Notes: generated by a model from the letters alone, not told the origin. A stretch of 64,000 bases of DNA from Firmicutes bacterium HGW-Firmicutes-14 (GCA_002840275.1 PHAB01000005.1:99445-163444); one strand, 5' to 3'; positions 21,161 to 29,667 are shown, numbered from the stretch's first letter. A program made the numbers and translations.

Positions 21161-22186
21161 ATGTTCTGGTTTGGAGCAGATATCGGTGTAGATTTAGGGA
21201 CCGCCACCGTTCTTGTTTTTGTAAAGGGAAAGGGAATTGTTCTGAGAGAACCGTCTGTTGTTGCTATGGACAGAGATTCGGGAAAAATCATTGCCCTGGG
21301 TGAAGAAGCCCGGCGTATGTTAGGACGTACCCCCGGCAATATAATTGCCACCCGCCCCCTGCGTGAAGGGGTTATTGCTGATTACGACGTTACCGAAAAA
21401 ATGCTTCGTCACTTTATAACCAAAGCCTGCGGCAGGTCCTTCTTCTTCCGGCCGCGCATAATGGTCTGTATCCCTTCGGGGGTTACGGGGGTGGAAGAGA
21501 GGGCAGTCCGGCAGGCTGCTCTGCAGGCAGGGGCAAGACAAGCCCACCTGATAGAGGAACCTCTGGCCGCTGCCCTGGGAGCCGGTCTCGAAATTTCCGA
21601 ACCCAGTGGATGTATGGTTGTCGATATTGGCGGCGGGACGACAGATGTGGCCGTCCTTTCCCTGGGCGGGATTGTCGCCAGCGCTTCTTTACGGGTTGGC
21701 GGGGACAAGTTTGATGAGTCAATCGTCAGGTATATCCGGCGGGAATTTAACCTGATGATCGGGGAGAGGACCGCTGAAGAGCTGAAGATAAATATCGGCA
21801 CCGCTTATCCCCAAGGTAAGACAGACAATAGTTCCCTGGACATTCGCGGTCGTGACCTGGTAACCGGGTTGCCGAAGACAGTCACCGTGACAAGCCAGCA
21901 AACCTTTGATGCCATGCAGGAGACTGTGGAAGCAGTGGTCGGTGCAGTAAAAGAGGTCCTGGAGAAGACTCCCCCGGAGCTTTCCGCCGATATTATCAAC
22001 AAGGGGATTGTCATGACCGGCGGCGGGGCGCTCCTAAACGGCCTGGATACCCTGATCAGCAAAGAAACAGCCCTGCCGGTTTATGTTGCTGATGACCCCC
22101 TGTCCTGTGTCGCCACAGGTACCGGGAAAGCCCTTTCAATGATCGGACTGCTGCCGGAATCCAAGCTGGCCAAGAAGGTAATCTAA
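21161..22186 (+). CDS. mbl: Rod shape-determining actin-like protein, Mbl/MreB family
   Basis: 341 residues. Actin-fold ATPase that polymerises at the membrane and guides the elongation machinery. Phosphate-1 motif DIGVDLGTATVLV at the N-terminus, phosphate-2 VVDIGGGTTDVAV, and adenosine motif IVMTGGGALLNGL. The start at ATG 21161 follows AAAGGGGAAA and gives an MFWFGADIG N-terminus with a hydrophobic membrane-touching tip; the open frame to 21119 has no ribosome site. Named mbl for its spoIIID neighbour; it could be called mreB on sequence alone. Confidence 0.92.
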   Translation: MFWFGADIGVDLGTATVLVFVKGKGIVLREPSVVAMDRDSGKIIALGEEARRMLGRTPGNIIATRPLREGVIADYDVTEKMLRHFITKACGRSFFFRPRIMVCIPSGVTGVEERAVRQAALQAGARQAHLIEEPLAAALGAGLEISEPSGCMVVDIGGGTTDVAVLSLGGIVASASLRVGGDKFDESIVRYIRREFNLMIGERTAEELKINIGTAYPQGKTDNSSLDIRGRDLVTGLPKTVTVTSQQTFDAMQETVEAVVGAVKEVLEKTPPELSADIINKGIVMTGGGALLNGLDTLISKETALPVYVADDPLSCVATGTGKALSMIGLLPESKLAKKVI

Positions 22187-22192
22187 TAGTTC

Positions 22193-22220
22193 TAAAGAAA
22201 AAAGGCAAATATAACGATAT
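22193..22220 (+). promoter_or_regulatory. Candidate sigma-D (flagellar) promoter before flhO
   Basis: TAAA (22193-22196), 16 bases, then AACGATAT (22213-22220), compared with the sigma-28 consensus TAAA-N14-16-GCCGATAT. Located 76 bases before the flhO start. Confidence 0.5.
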
Positions 22221-22295
22221 TATATAAAGGATAATTTTGAGGGATATTTCAACATAGATAAATTAATAGAAATTAGGCTGCGGGGAGGTGAGAAA

Positions 22296-23048
22296 TTGAT
22301 AAGAGGACTCTATACAGCCTCATCCGGGATGATGGTTGAAATGAACAAAAACGATATTTCAGCCAGCAACCTGGCGAATGTGAACACAACCGGGTACAAA
22401 AGGGATACCGTGGTGACAGGTTCATTCCCGGAGATGCTTTTGCAGAGGGTCAATGACCAGAGGTTAAATGATGTAAGCAGACCGCCCGCTGTGGGGAACT
22501 TGGGGACAGGGGCCATAGTGGACGAGGTTGTTACAGTTTATGAACAGGGGCAGCTGCGGGAGAGTACCAACCCCTTTGACCTGGCCATATCAGGGGACGG
22601 GTTTTTCACGGTCAGCAACCAGAACGGGACGTTCCTTACCCGGAACGGGAGCTTTACCCTTGACAGTGAAGGATACCTGGTAACATCCCGGGGAGACATG
22701 GTACAGGGAGAGGCCGGACCGATAAGATTAAATGACGCAGCTGATATCGAGGTCGATTCTTCGGGAACTATAAAAGCAGACGGGATGACTGTTGCGACCC
22801 TGAGACTGGTAACAGTGGCCGACACGGCACAGCTGACCAAAGCGGGGGATTCCCTTTTTACCGGTGGACAGGCTGTGGCCGGTATCACCGGACAGGTCAG
22901 GCAGAGATTTGTTGAAGGCTCCAATGTAAATGTGATAACGGAAATGGTTAACATGATTACCATAATGCGGGCCTATGAAGCCAACCAGAGAATAATTTCC
23001 GGGTATGATTCCACCCTGTCCCAGGCCATGGATGTGGGCAGGAAATAA
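22296..23048 (+). CDS. flhO: Flagellar rod protein FlhO/FlgF
   Basis: 250 residues. Axial rod component of the flagellar basal body, exported by the type III apparatus. N-terminal LYTASSGMMVEMNKNDISASNLANVNTTGYK is split by the usual motif (SASNLANVNTTGYK) and the C-terminus has SNVNVITEMVNMITIMRAYEANQ-type sequence, the paired helices that form the axial core. TTG start behind GGGGAGGTGAG. First of three rod genes. Confidence 0.92.
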   Translation: MIRGLYTASSGMMVEMNKNDISASNLANVNTTGYKRDTVVTGSFPEMLLQRVNDQRLNDVSRPPAVGNLGTGAIVDEVVTVYEQGQLRESTNPFDLAISGDGFFTVSNQNGTFLTRNGSFTLDSEGYLVTSRGDMVQGEAGPIRLNDAADIEVDSSGTIKADGMTVATLRLVTVADTAQLTKAGDSLFTGGQAVAGITGQVRQRFVEGSNVNVITEMVNMITIMRAYEANQRIISGYDSTLSQAMDVGRK

Positions 23049-23089
23049 CAATTGAAACGGGGCCGGACCGCAGCGCGGAAGCCCCCTCC

Positions 23090-23111
23090 ACCGCCGACCG
23101 ACCGAGGCGGT
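23090..23111 (+). other. Hairpin between the two rod genes
   Basis: ACCGCC (23090-23095) and GGCGGT (23106-23111) flank a ten-base loop; a short ACGTTTTA follows. It may attenuate or protect the mRNA between flhO and flhP. Weak as a terminator. Confidence 0.35.
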
Positions 23112-23158
23112 ACGTTTTATGAGCTTTTTTAGCTGTTCTTAGGAAGGAGGGTAACGAT

Positions 23159-24337
23159 ATGATGCAGGCGTTATGGTCGGCAAGCTCAGGAATGCTTGCC
23201 CAGCAGACAGCCATGGACAATGTTGCCAATAACCTGGCCAATGTGAACACTAATGGCTATAAAAAAAGCCGGACAGAATTTCAGGACCTGCTTTATTCCC
23301 AGGTCAGGGACCCGGGACTCAGGACCGGCAGGGGACAGGTTGTTCAGAACGGAGTTCAGGTGGGGACCGGGACCAGGCCGGCTGCGACCCAGATGCTGTT
23401 CGAGCAGGGTTCACTGCAGCCGACGGGGAACGTCCACGATTTTGCACTCTTTGGCAACGGGTTTTTTGAAATTCTGCTTCCTGACGGGTCCAGGGCATAC
23501 ACCAGGGACGGTTCTTTTAAGATCGATGCTGATGGATACATGGTGACTTCAGAGGGTTATATAGTAAATATGGATACCCCTGACGGCGGGCTTGTCACAT
23601 TTGCCGGCGAAACATCGGAAGTTGTAATTGATAAAGACGGAAAAATATACCAGGAAAAAGAGCTGCTTCAACTGGAACCATATACCTTTACCTCACCGGG
23701 AGACCTGGAACAGGTTGAGCCGGGCATGTTCAGGCCGACGGAAGAGTCCGGTGAGGCGGTCCTGATTTCAGAAATGGAATATGAAGAAGATGATGAATAT
23801 GAATATGATGAAGACGGGAACCTGATATCTTCACCGGAAAAAAAGGAGTACCAGGCATATTACGAAGTTATGCTGCCCAGCGGGGAGACGGCCTTCACCA
23901 CCGAAAACAGTTTCCGGATAGATGAAGAAGGAAGGCTGGTTACCGCAAATAAGGGCTACCCCCTGGAACCCGAAGTGTATGTTGACCTGGAAGCGGAAGA
24001 TAATACTCTTAAAAGCGGGGACCTTTTATCAGCCGATATTGAAGGGGCTATTAGTATGCCAGTAGAGGCCGGCAGGCTGAATATAGTCACTTTCCCCAAC
24101 CCGGCAGGTCTGGAAAAGGCGGGAGGCAACCTGTACATACAGACCGAAAATTCCGGCGCCGTCCGGGCTGCCGGAGATTTCACCATTAGCCAGGGTTTTC
24201 TCGAATCATCCAATGTCCAGTTGGCAGATGAAATGGTCAGTATGATGCTGGCCCAGAGGGCCTATGAACTGTGTTCCCGTTCCATCAGGACTTCTGATGA
24301 GATGCTGGGAAAGGCCAATGAACTGCTCAGGCGTTAA
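23159..24337 (+). CDS. flgG: Flagellar distal rod protein FlgG (FlhP), enlarged
   Basis: 392 residues, against about 260-270 for ordinary FlgG. N-terminal WSASSGMLAQQTAMDNVANN and NLANVNTNGYKK, C-terminal TFPNPAGLEKAGGNLY, LESSNVQLADEMVSMM and AQRAYEL are all FlgG-like. The extra length is a central insertion (about 138-238) with an acidic stretch EYEEDDEYEYDEDGN, after which a module first seen at 106-137 (LLPDGSRAYTRDGSFKID...) recurs at 238-270 (MLPSGETAFTTENSFRID...). This looks like a tandem duplication of the surface-exposed domain. Start codon behind AGGAAGGAGGG. Confidence 0.9.
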   Translation: MMQALWSASSGMLAQQTAMDNVANNLANVNTNGYKKSRTEFQDLLYSQVRDPGLRTGRGQVVQNGVQVGTGTRPAATQMLFEQGSLQPTGNVHDFALFGNGFFEILLPDGSRAYTRDGSFKIDADGYMVTSEGYIVNMDTPDGGLVTFAGETSEVVIDKDGKIYQEKELLQLEPYTFTSPGDLEQVEPGMFRPTEESGEAVLISEMEYEEDDEYEYDEDGNLISSPEKKEYQAYYEVMLPSGETAFTTENSFRIDEEGRLVTANKGYPLEPEVYVDLEAEDNTLKSGDLLSADIEGAISMPVEAGRLNIVTFPNPAGLEKAGGNLYIQTENSGAVRAAGDFTISQGFLESSNVQLADEMVSMMLAQRAYELCSRSIRTSDEMLGKANELLRR

Positions 24338-24430
24338 TTGATCAGTGATGCCAATAAACTGGCAGGTGCTATAAAGCAGCAGATGAATCAGCTTAAGCCT
24401 GTAAAGCATTAACGAAAGTGGGTGGGTTAA

Positions 24431-24781
24431 ATGAGGATTGACGGACTTGGGTCAATGGTCCCGGGACCGCTGAACGGAAAAGATTCTAAACCTGTCGAAA
24501 CAAAACCCGCCGAACAGGAATTTAGACAGGCCCTGGAAAAGGCTGCGGCTTCCGGAGAGGATAAACAGCTCAAGGAGGCGGCAAACCAGTTTGAGGCCCT
24601 GTTCATTTACCGGATGCTGTCCCAGATGAGACAGACCGTAGTCAAGGGAGGGCTGTTTGAAGAGTCCTTCGGGGAAAACCTGTTCCGTGATATGCTGGAC
24701 CACGAAATAAGCCAGAAGGCTGCCGAGTCAGGGCAGCTTGGCCTGGCGGACCTCATTTATCAGCAATTGAAGAAAAAATAA
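24431..24781 (+). CDS. flgJ: FlgJ-type rod-binding domain protein
   Basis: 116 residues with the rod-binding domain alone (FEALFIYRMLSQMRQTV and GLFEESFGENLFRDM, about 55-115); the muramidase domain of proteobacterial FlgJ is absent. Acts as a scaffold for rod assembly at the peptidoglycan. Its position after flgG supports the role. Start ATG behind AAAGTGGGTGG. Confidence 0.85.
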   Translation: MRIDGLGSMVPGPLNGKDSKPVETKPAEQEFRQALEKAAASGEDKQLKEAANQFEALFIYRMLSQMRQTVVKGGLFEESFGENLFRDMLDHEISQKAAESGQLGLADLIYQQLKKK

Positions 24782-24820
24782 ACATTTTTGCCCTTCAGAT
24801 TCTTAAGTTGTATGTTTTTT

Positions 24821-24862
24821 CCTCCTGCGGCCAATAATATGTATTGTTTGGCCTAAAGGAGG
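24821..24862 (+). promoter_or_regulatory. Hairpin that can sequester the ribosome site of the LCP-like gene
   Basis: CCTCC (24821-24825) pairs with GGAGG (24858-24862), the Shine-Dalgarno core, and GGCCAA (24829-24834) pairs with TTGGCC (24848-24853). The loop is 13 bases, and the two stems are separated by a small internal loop. The ribosome site is thus closed in the folded state. Confidence 0.6.
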
Positions 24863-24869
24863 ATTTTCT

Positions 24870-25862
24870 ATGAGACGACAGGGTTTTAAGGTGCCCCTGG
24901 TGATTTCCGGCCTGTTTCTTGGTGCATGGATGGCTTCCATGGGGGCGGTTTTTTTCCAGGCGCCGTTTTTCGGCAATATATTTCCGGAAGGGCTGAATTC
25001 CTTCAGCCGCCAGGCGATGGAACGGCTGAACAGGGAAAAACAGCCTGATATACCGGTGGCTGTCCTGCCCCTGGAGGGGCATTGGCTCAGAACTGAACAG
25101 GACAAGGGGTATGTACCGGCATCCCTGATAATCAGGAAAGACCGCGGCCGGTTTTCCGGCGGCCGGCAGAAGGTTCTCAGCCTGGAAGAGGCAAGGACGG
25201 CCCTGAACCGGAAAACGAACAGCCTCAACGTCATGTACATATGGACTGATGATGAGGAACTAAAAGTCATTTCTGTAACGAGTTTTAATAAGGATACAAA
25301 AAAAGCTGCAATTGTGGTGGTTCCCCTGCATACCGCAGTAAACAACGGGAACAGGGTTGTCCTTGGGGAAAGGTATCTGACTGTCCGCGACCTATATAGG
25401 GAAAAGGGCCGGGAAGGGGTCAGGGCATTTCTTGAGAAAAGGCTTGACCTGAAGATAGTCAATTATGTCCATGTTAACCAGGCAGCTCTCAGAAAACTGA
25501 GTAACATTATCGGTCCTATAGAAGTTAACGGGGACCGGACCACCATGCTGGAATCCTTTGAACAGACCGCCGCCGGGGTCCGGACGGACGACCGGGACGT
25601 GGTCAGGGCAGTAGCTTCCCAGGTGCTTCAGCCGCGTATGCTGAAGGAAGTGCCCACCCTTATCGGGATTTTTACCCGTGAAATTAGGACGAATTTCACT
25701 AATACGGAGATGATAAGGGTTTTCCACCTGAGCAGGCAGATGGACCTGAAACAGATGTGTAAAACGGCCCTGCCGGGAAGAGAGCATTCAGCCGGTGACC
25801 TGAGGTATCTTTTTATTTCTGATCAAACGTGGAAAAATATAATTTATGAAATAACGCAGTAG
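24870..25862 (+). CDS. LytR-CpsA-Psr-like protein with degenerate active site
   Basis: 330 residues with an N-terminal signal anchor (about 9-32). From about residue 110 it follows the LCP fold pattern: VMYIWTDDEELKVISV, then KKAAIVVVPLHTAV where canonical LCPs have VISIPRDTRV, then NYVHVNQAALRKLSNIIGPIEV matching the YIETNFEGFENIIDILGGVEL segment of the neighbour at 27210. The Arg-Asp of PRDT and the RSDT arginine are missing, so phosphotransferase activity is doubtful. It may be a regulatory or structural paralogue. Family assignment rests on pattern alignment by eye. Confidence 0.6.
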   Translation: MRRQGFKVPLVISGLFLGAWMASMGAVFFQAPFFGNIFPEGLNSFSRQAMERLNREKQPDIPVAVLPLEGHWLRTEQDKGYVPASLIIRKDRGRFSGGRQKVLSLEEARTALNRKTNSLNVMYIWTDDEELKVISVTSFNKDTKKAAIVVVPLHTAVNNGNRVVLGERYLTVRDLYREKGREGVRAFLEKRLDLKIVNYVHVNQAALRKLSNIIGPIEVNGDRTTMLESFEQTAAGVRTDDRDVVRAVASQVLQPRMLKEVPTLIGIFTREIRTNFTNTEMIRVFHLSRQMDLKQMCKTALPGREHSAGDLRYLFISDQTWKNIIYEITQ

Positions 25863-25939
25863 ACAATTTTCACCGAACAAAAAGGAAAAGGAGAGTGTTT
25901 CTCGAATTTATATATATCACCACCTGAGGAGGAAATTTT

Positions 25940-26161
25940 ATGTCCGGGGAAAAAATGCTTTTACTGGGGACCGTTATCGTTCTGACCATATTTGGATTTG
26001 TTTTCGGGCAGGTAGTTAATGCTGCCATCGGCAGCCCGGGAAGTGATTCCGACCCCCTGGTGACCAAGAGTTATATAGACGGTGAGGTCGGCAAACTGCA
26101 GACCCAGATTGATACCCTTAAGGCAGAAGTCGAAAAACTGAAGGAAGCGGCGAAGCAATAA
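25940..26161 (+). CDS. Small exported/membrane-anchored coiled-coil protein
   Basis: 73 residues: hydrophobic segment 6-28, the motif SPGSDSDPLVTKSYID (about 32-47), and a C-terminal coiled coil (KLQTQIDTLKAEVEKLKE). The next gene begins with the same three-part arrangement, so this is a stand-alone version of the N-terminal module of an SLH protein. Function unknown; a cell-surface adaptor or oligomerisation unit is plausible. ATG behind GAGGAGGAAA. Confidence 0.7.
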   Translation: MSGEKMLLLGTVIVLTIFGFVFGQVVNAAIGSPGSDSDPLVTKSYIDGEVGKLQTQIDTLKAEVEKLKEAAKQ

Positions 26162-26237
26162 ATAGAAAAAAGCATCGAAGTAACAAATAAGATGCACAGA
26201 AACCTTGAACAAAAAGCTAAAGCAGGTGGATTTACTA

Positions 26238-26999
26238 ATGATATTCAGAAAAAAGGGATACCTCCTTTTGGTGCCGGTACTGCTGGGCTTCCTGGTTTCC
26301 CAGGCCGTGTCCGCAGGTTCGGATGTGCCGGGCAGCAGTACTAACCCGGTCATCTCCAAAAGCTATGCGGACCAGGTGCTGAAACCCCTGCAGGAACAGA
26401 TAGATTCTTTCGCTGTCGAAGTTGCCCGCCTCAAGGAGATAGCCTCCCGCCAAGATTTACCCAAGTTTATAGATGTGCCCACCACCCACTGGGGGTATGC
26501 CGATATCCAGTTCATGGTTGAAAAAGGCATCATAAGCGGTATGGGTGACGGTAAGTTTGCGCCCAACAATCCTGCCCGCAGGTCTGAAGTGGCAGTTATG
26601 CTGGTTAAGGCCCTTAATCTTCCCATAAATGATGTGACGGCTGATTTCACGGATGTGCCGGTAAATCATTGGGCATATGCCCATATAGCTGCAGCCCAGA
26701 AGGCCGGAATCATTTCCGGTTTCCCGGGAGGGGAATTCAAACCTAATGACAATGTGACCAGGGCCCAGATGGCTGCCATGCTGGCCAGGGCTTATGCCTT
26801 TGAGAGAAACGGCCTGAACCTGGATTTTAAGGATGTGGCCAAAGACTATTGGGCCTACGAAGCTATCGGTACGTTGGCTGACAATGGGATCAGCAGGGGA
26901 TTTGAAGATGGGACTTTCCGCCCGGCGACACTGGTAAGAAGGGCTGAGGTGGCTGTCCTGCTGGCCAAGGCAATGGACCCGGCGAGAAGGCAACAGTAG
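26238..26999 (+). CDS. SLH-domain surface protein
   Basis: 253 residues. Signal peptide (about 1-24), a PGSSTNPVISKSYAD motif and short coiled coil (about 30-65), then three SLH domains at about 78-130, 140-192 and 200-250, each starting F-x-D-V and W-A/G-Y and carrying GFxxGxFxP. The TRAE-type motifs read RRSE, TRAQ and RRAE. SLH trimers bind pyruvylated secondary cell-wall polymer, made by the CsaB encoded downstream. With no further domain, it may be a minimal wall anchor or a partner of the preceding small protein. ATG 26238 follows AGGTGG at good spacing; the frame is open from 26205. Confidence 0.88.
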   Translation: MIFRKKGYLLLVPVLLGFLVSQAVSAGSDVPGSSTNPVISKSYADQVLKPLQEQIDSFAVEVARLKEIASRQDLPKFIDVPTTHWGYADIQFMVEKGIISGMGDGKFAPNNPARRSEVAVMLVKALNLPINDVTADFTDVPVNHWAYAHIAAAQKAGIISGFPGGEFKPNDNVTRAQMAAMLARAYAFERNGLNLDFKDVAKDYWAYEAIGTLADNGISRGFEDGTFRPATLVRRAEVAVLLAKAMDPARRQQ

Positions 27000-27077
27000 C
27001 TGATAAAGGATAGCAGCCCCAGTAAGGAGGCAGCAACAGACCACAACCGGTAAAAGAAATGGCTTCCGGAAAAAATT

Positions 27078-27118
27078 ACCTTGGCAGAAATGATTTGGAC
27101 TGCCAAGGTTTTCATTTG
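27078..27118 (+). terminator. Intrinsic terminator after the SLH gene
   Basis: ACCTTGGCAG (27078-27087) pairs perfectly with CTGCCAAGGT (27100-27109) around a 12-base loop, followed by a T-rich tract. Confidence 0.85.
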
Positions 27119-27209
27119 TTTTTTAAAAGGAAACTGACGAATATTGCCGAATATTCAACTAAAGGTTGAGATTATCTTAGGCACTTAGGACAGCATTAAG
27201 GAGAAATCT

Positions 27210-28268
27210 ATGAACGACTTCAGCCGGTTTAACCAGGAAACATATTCAAACCTTTCCAGGGTTCAGCGCCTAAGACTCAGAAGGGTAAGGAAAGGGCGGC
27301 TGGCCCTGGTTACCCTCTGTCTCCTGGTATTGGCCGGAACCTTCGCATTGGGTGTTTACACATATGCCGGTGACCTATTGGGCATTGGCGCCGAACGTTA
27401 TTTTCGCAGCCGGACTGCTGCAGCCGGGACCGAAGAGGCCGGGGCCGGCAGTGATGAAACCTCAAAGTGGCTCAATATCATGCTGGTGGGGACAGACCAG
27501 AGGAAAAATGAGCCTTCCCGCTCCGATACCCTTATGGTGGCTATGCTCAACCTGGAAGAAAAGAGGGTCCGGGTTATCTCCATTCCCCGGGACACCAGGG
27601 TCAAAATCGATGGGATTTCTTACCGCACCAGGATAAACCATGCCCATTCCAACGGCGGGATAGACCTGACCCGGAAGACCGTTGAAGAACTCCTGGGGAT
27701 TCCCATACATAATTATATAGAAACAAACTTTGAAGGGTTCGAAAATATTATTGATATCCTGGGCGGGGTAGAACTCGAGGTGGAAATGAGGATGTATTAC
27801 CCTCCTGAAGATATAAACCTGCGGAAAGGCTACCGGCGCCTGGACGGGCAGGATGCCCTGTCATACGTGCGCTTCAGGAGCGACGGTAAAGGGGACCTGC
27901 CGAGGATAGAGAGGCAGCACAAGTTTATGAAAGCCCTGGCTGATGAAGTACTGCAACCCGGGACTATCCTTAAACTGCCGGATATCATGAAGGAACTCCG
28001 CAATAATGTCAAGACTGACCTCTCTGCCAGGGACGTGGTTGTCCTGGCCGGAGAGTTCAGGAATGTTTCATCCCAAAATATCGGTTTCTGCAACTTGCCG
28101 GGCAGCCCGCAGTACATCAACGGCGCCAGTTACTATGTTGTCGATGAAGAAGGACTTGAAGTTTTACTGGATGAAATACTGAATGGGAAAACAGAGTCAG
28201 GGTCTACAGAAGACCAGGCCATTCATGCAGAAGAAATTAATGCAGACGTTCAGCCGGAAAGGGAATAA
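27210..28268 (+). CDS. LytR-CpsA-Psr (LCP) family wall-polymer ligase
   Basis: 352 residues: cytoplasmic Arg-rich N-terminus, membrane helix (about 31-52), and an extracytoplasmic LCP domain (about 90-310). Canonical motifs are present: IMLVGTDQR, SRSDTLMVAML, VISIPRDTRVKIDG, the INHAHSNGG loop, and LSYVRFRSDGKGDLPRIERQ. LCP enzymes transfer polymers from undecaprenyl pyrophosphate to peptidoglycan. Two bases separate it from csaB, so the two likely act on the same secondary cell-wall polymer. Confidence 0.93.
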   Translation: MNDFSRFNQETYSNLSRVQRLRLRRVRKGRLALVTLCLLVLAGTFALGVYTYAGDLLGIGAERYFRSRTAAAGTEEAGAGSDETSKWLNIMLVGTDQRKNEPSRSDTLMVAMLNLEEKRVRVISIPRDTRVKIDGISYRTRINHAHSNGGIDLTRKTVEELLGIPIHNYIETNFEGFENIIDILGGVELEVEMRMYYPPEDINLRKGYRRLDGQDALSYVRFRSDGKGDLPRIERQHKFMKALADEVLQPGTILKLPDIMKELRNNVKTDLSARDVVVLAGEFRNVSSQNIGFCNLPGSPQYINGASYYVVDEEGLEVLLDEILNGKTESGSTEDQAIHAEEINADVQPERE

Positions 28269-28270
28269 TA

Positions 28271-29368
28271 ATGAAAACAATCGTAATATCCGGTTACTAT
28301 GGCTATGAAAATATTGGTGATGAAGCCCTTTTGGCTTCCATTATAAGCGCCCTTAAAGCAGAACTTCCGGATGCACACATTATAGTTCTGTCGGCAAAAC
28401 CGGAGGAAACAGGTGCCCGTTACGGGGTGGAGGCAGTCAACAGGGTAAGCCTGTTTTCTGTTTTTTCTGCCTTAAGGCGCGCCGATCTGCTGATAAGCGG
28501 CGGAGGCAGCCTGCTCCAGGACGTTACCGGCCCCCTGACCATTCCTTATTACCTCAGTATTGCCGTTATGGCCAGGATGTTGGGTAAGCCGGTAATGTTC
28601 TACGCCCAGGGGATTGGGCCGGTAAACAGGGAGTTTGGAAAAATGCTGATCAGGCTGGTGGCGGACAGGGTGGACATGATTACCCTGAGGGATTCCGCTT
28701 CCGGTGAACTGCTGAAACAGATCGGAGTCCATGGGCCGCCCGTGGAGATTACCGCAGACCCAGTCTTCGGAATGGATATCTCCGGAGACTTTGATGCTAC
28801 TGATATTTTAGAGGATACAGGGGTAACCCCTGGTTCAGGTCCGGCAGCCGGAATCTTCATCAGGGAATGGAAAGGGATGAAAGGCTACAAAAAAGCCGTG
28901 GCTGAACTGGCGGATAATCTCTGCCGCAGGGGGTGGCAGGTGGTCTTTATCCCCATGCAGTACCCGGCTGACCTGGTACCCGCCCGGGAAATCGCCGGGA
29001 TGATGAAAACCCGCCCCGAATTTATCGATAAAAGCCTGACTTTTGCCCAGCTGGCAGGAATCATCAAAAAAATGGATCTGGTCATCGGTATGAGGCTTCA
29101 TGCCCTGATAATTGCGACTATATGTGCTGTGCCCATGGTAGGAATCAGCTATGACCCGAAGGTCTCGGATTTCCTGGAGGCTATCGGCCAGCCAGCGGTT
29201 ATCGGGCTGGATACAGTTACCGCCGGGCAGCTGATTGCTGAAGTGGAAAAAGTGATTAGTAATAATGAAGGTATCCGCGGGAAACTCCTGGAAATCAGGA
29301 CTGATCTTAGGCATAAGGCCCTGCGCAACAGTAAGATTGCGGTGGAGCTTTTGGAGCGGAAGTTATAA
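28271..29368 (+). CDS. csaB: Polysaccharide pyruvyl transferase CsaB
   Basis: 365 residues. Adds ketal pyruvate to the secondary cell-wall polymer, creating the ligand for SLH domains. N-terminal ISGYYGYENIGDEALLASI and the mid-protein ISGGGSLLQDVTG glycine loop are typical, as is the C-terminal GMRLHALIIATICAVPMVGISYDPKV motif, here given as its parts GMRLHALII and GISYDPKV. Co-located with an LCP protein and two SLH proteins in this window, which gives a coherent anchoring system. Confidence 0.93.
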   Translation: MKTIVISGYYGYENIGDEALLASIISALKAELPDAHIIVLSAKPEETGARYGVEAVNRVSLFSVFSALRRADLLISGGGSLLQDVTGPLTIPYYLSIAVMARMLGKPVMFYAQGIGPVNREFGKMLIRLVADRVDMITLRDSASGELLKQIGVHGPPVEITADPVFGMDISGDFDATDILEDTGVTPGSGPAAGIFIREWKGMKGYKKAVAELADNLCRRGWQVVFIPMQYPADLVPAREIAGMMKTRPEFIDKSLTFAQLAGIIKKMDLVIGMRLHALIIATICAVPMVGISYDPKVSDFLEAIGQPAVIGLDTVTAGQLIAEVEKVISNNEGIRGKLLEIRTDLRHKALRNSKIAVELLERKL

Positions 29369-29373
29369 ATATG

Positions 29374-29402
29374 TTGACTGGAGTATATACTTTGTATATA
29401 CT
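29374..29402 (+). promoter_or_regulatory. mazEF promoter overlapping an operator dyad
   Basis: TTGACT (29374-29379), 17 bases, TATACT (29397-29402): a near-consensus sigma-A promoter. The spacer and -10 are covered by the dyad AGTATATAC-TTT-GTATATACT (29382-29402), so binding by the antitoxin would block RNA polymerase. Confidence 0.75.
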
Positions 29403-29424
29403 GGAAATACAGGGGGTGTGTGCA

Positions 29425-29667
29425 ATGTTTACCACTATTCATAGATGGGGAAACAGTCAGGCGGTTCGTTTACCTAAGGGCATATTGGAAACAGCTTCTC
29501 TGCGCGAAAATGACCGGGTAGAAATTACGGCAGAATATGACCGCATTATCATCAGGAAAGCCACAAAAAAACATTTGACAATAGAGGAGCGCTTTGAAGG
29601 GTATAACGGAGACTACCGGTGTAAAGAGGCAGATACCGGCGGTCCGGTTGGAAATGAGGAGTGGTAA
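29425..29667 (+). CDS. mazE: Antitoxin MazE
   Basis: 80 residues: N-terminal AbrB-fold DNA-binding domain (MFTTIHRWGNSQAVRLPKGI at 1-20) with the RWGNSQAVRLPK motif typical of MazE, and an acidic C-terminal tail. ATG 29425 is behind AGGGGGTG; the open frame further upstream runs through the promoter and is not coding. Its stop overlaps the mazF ATG. Confidence 0.92.
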   Translation: MFTTIHRWGNSQAVRLPKGILETASLRENDRVEITAEYDRIIIRKATKKHLTIEERFEGYNGDYRCKEADTGGPVGNEEW

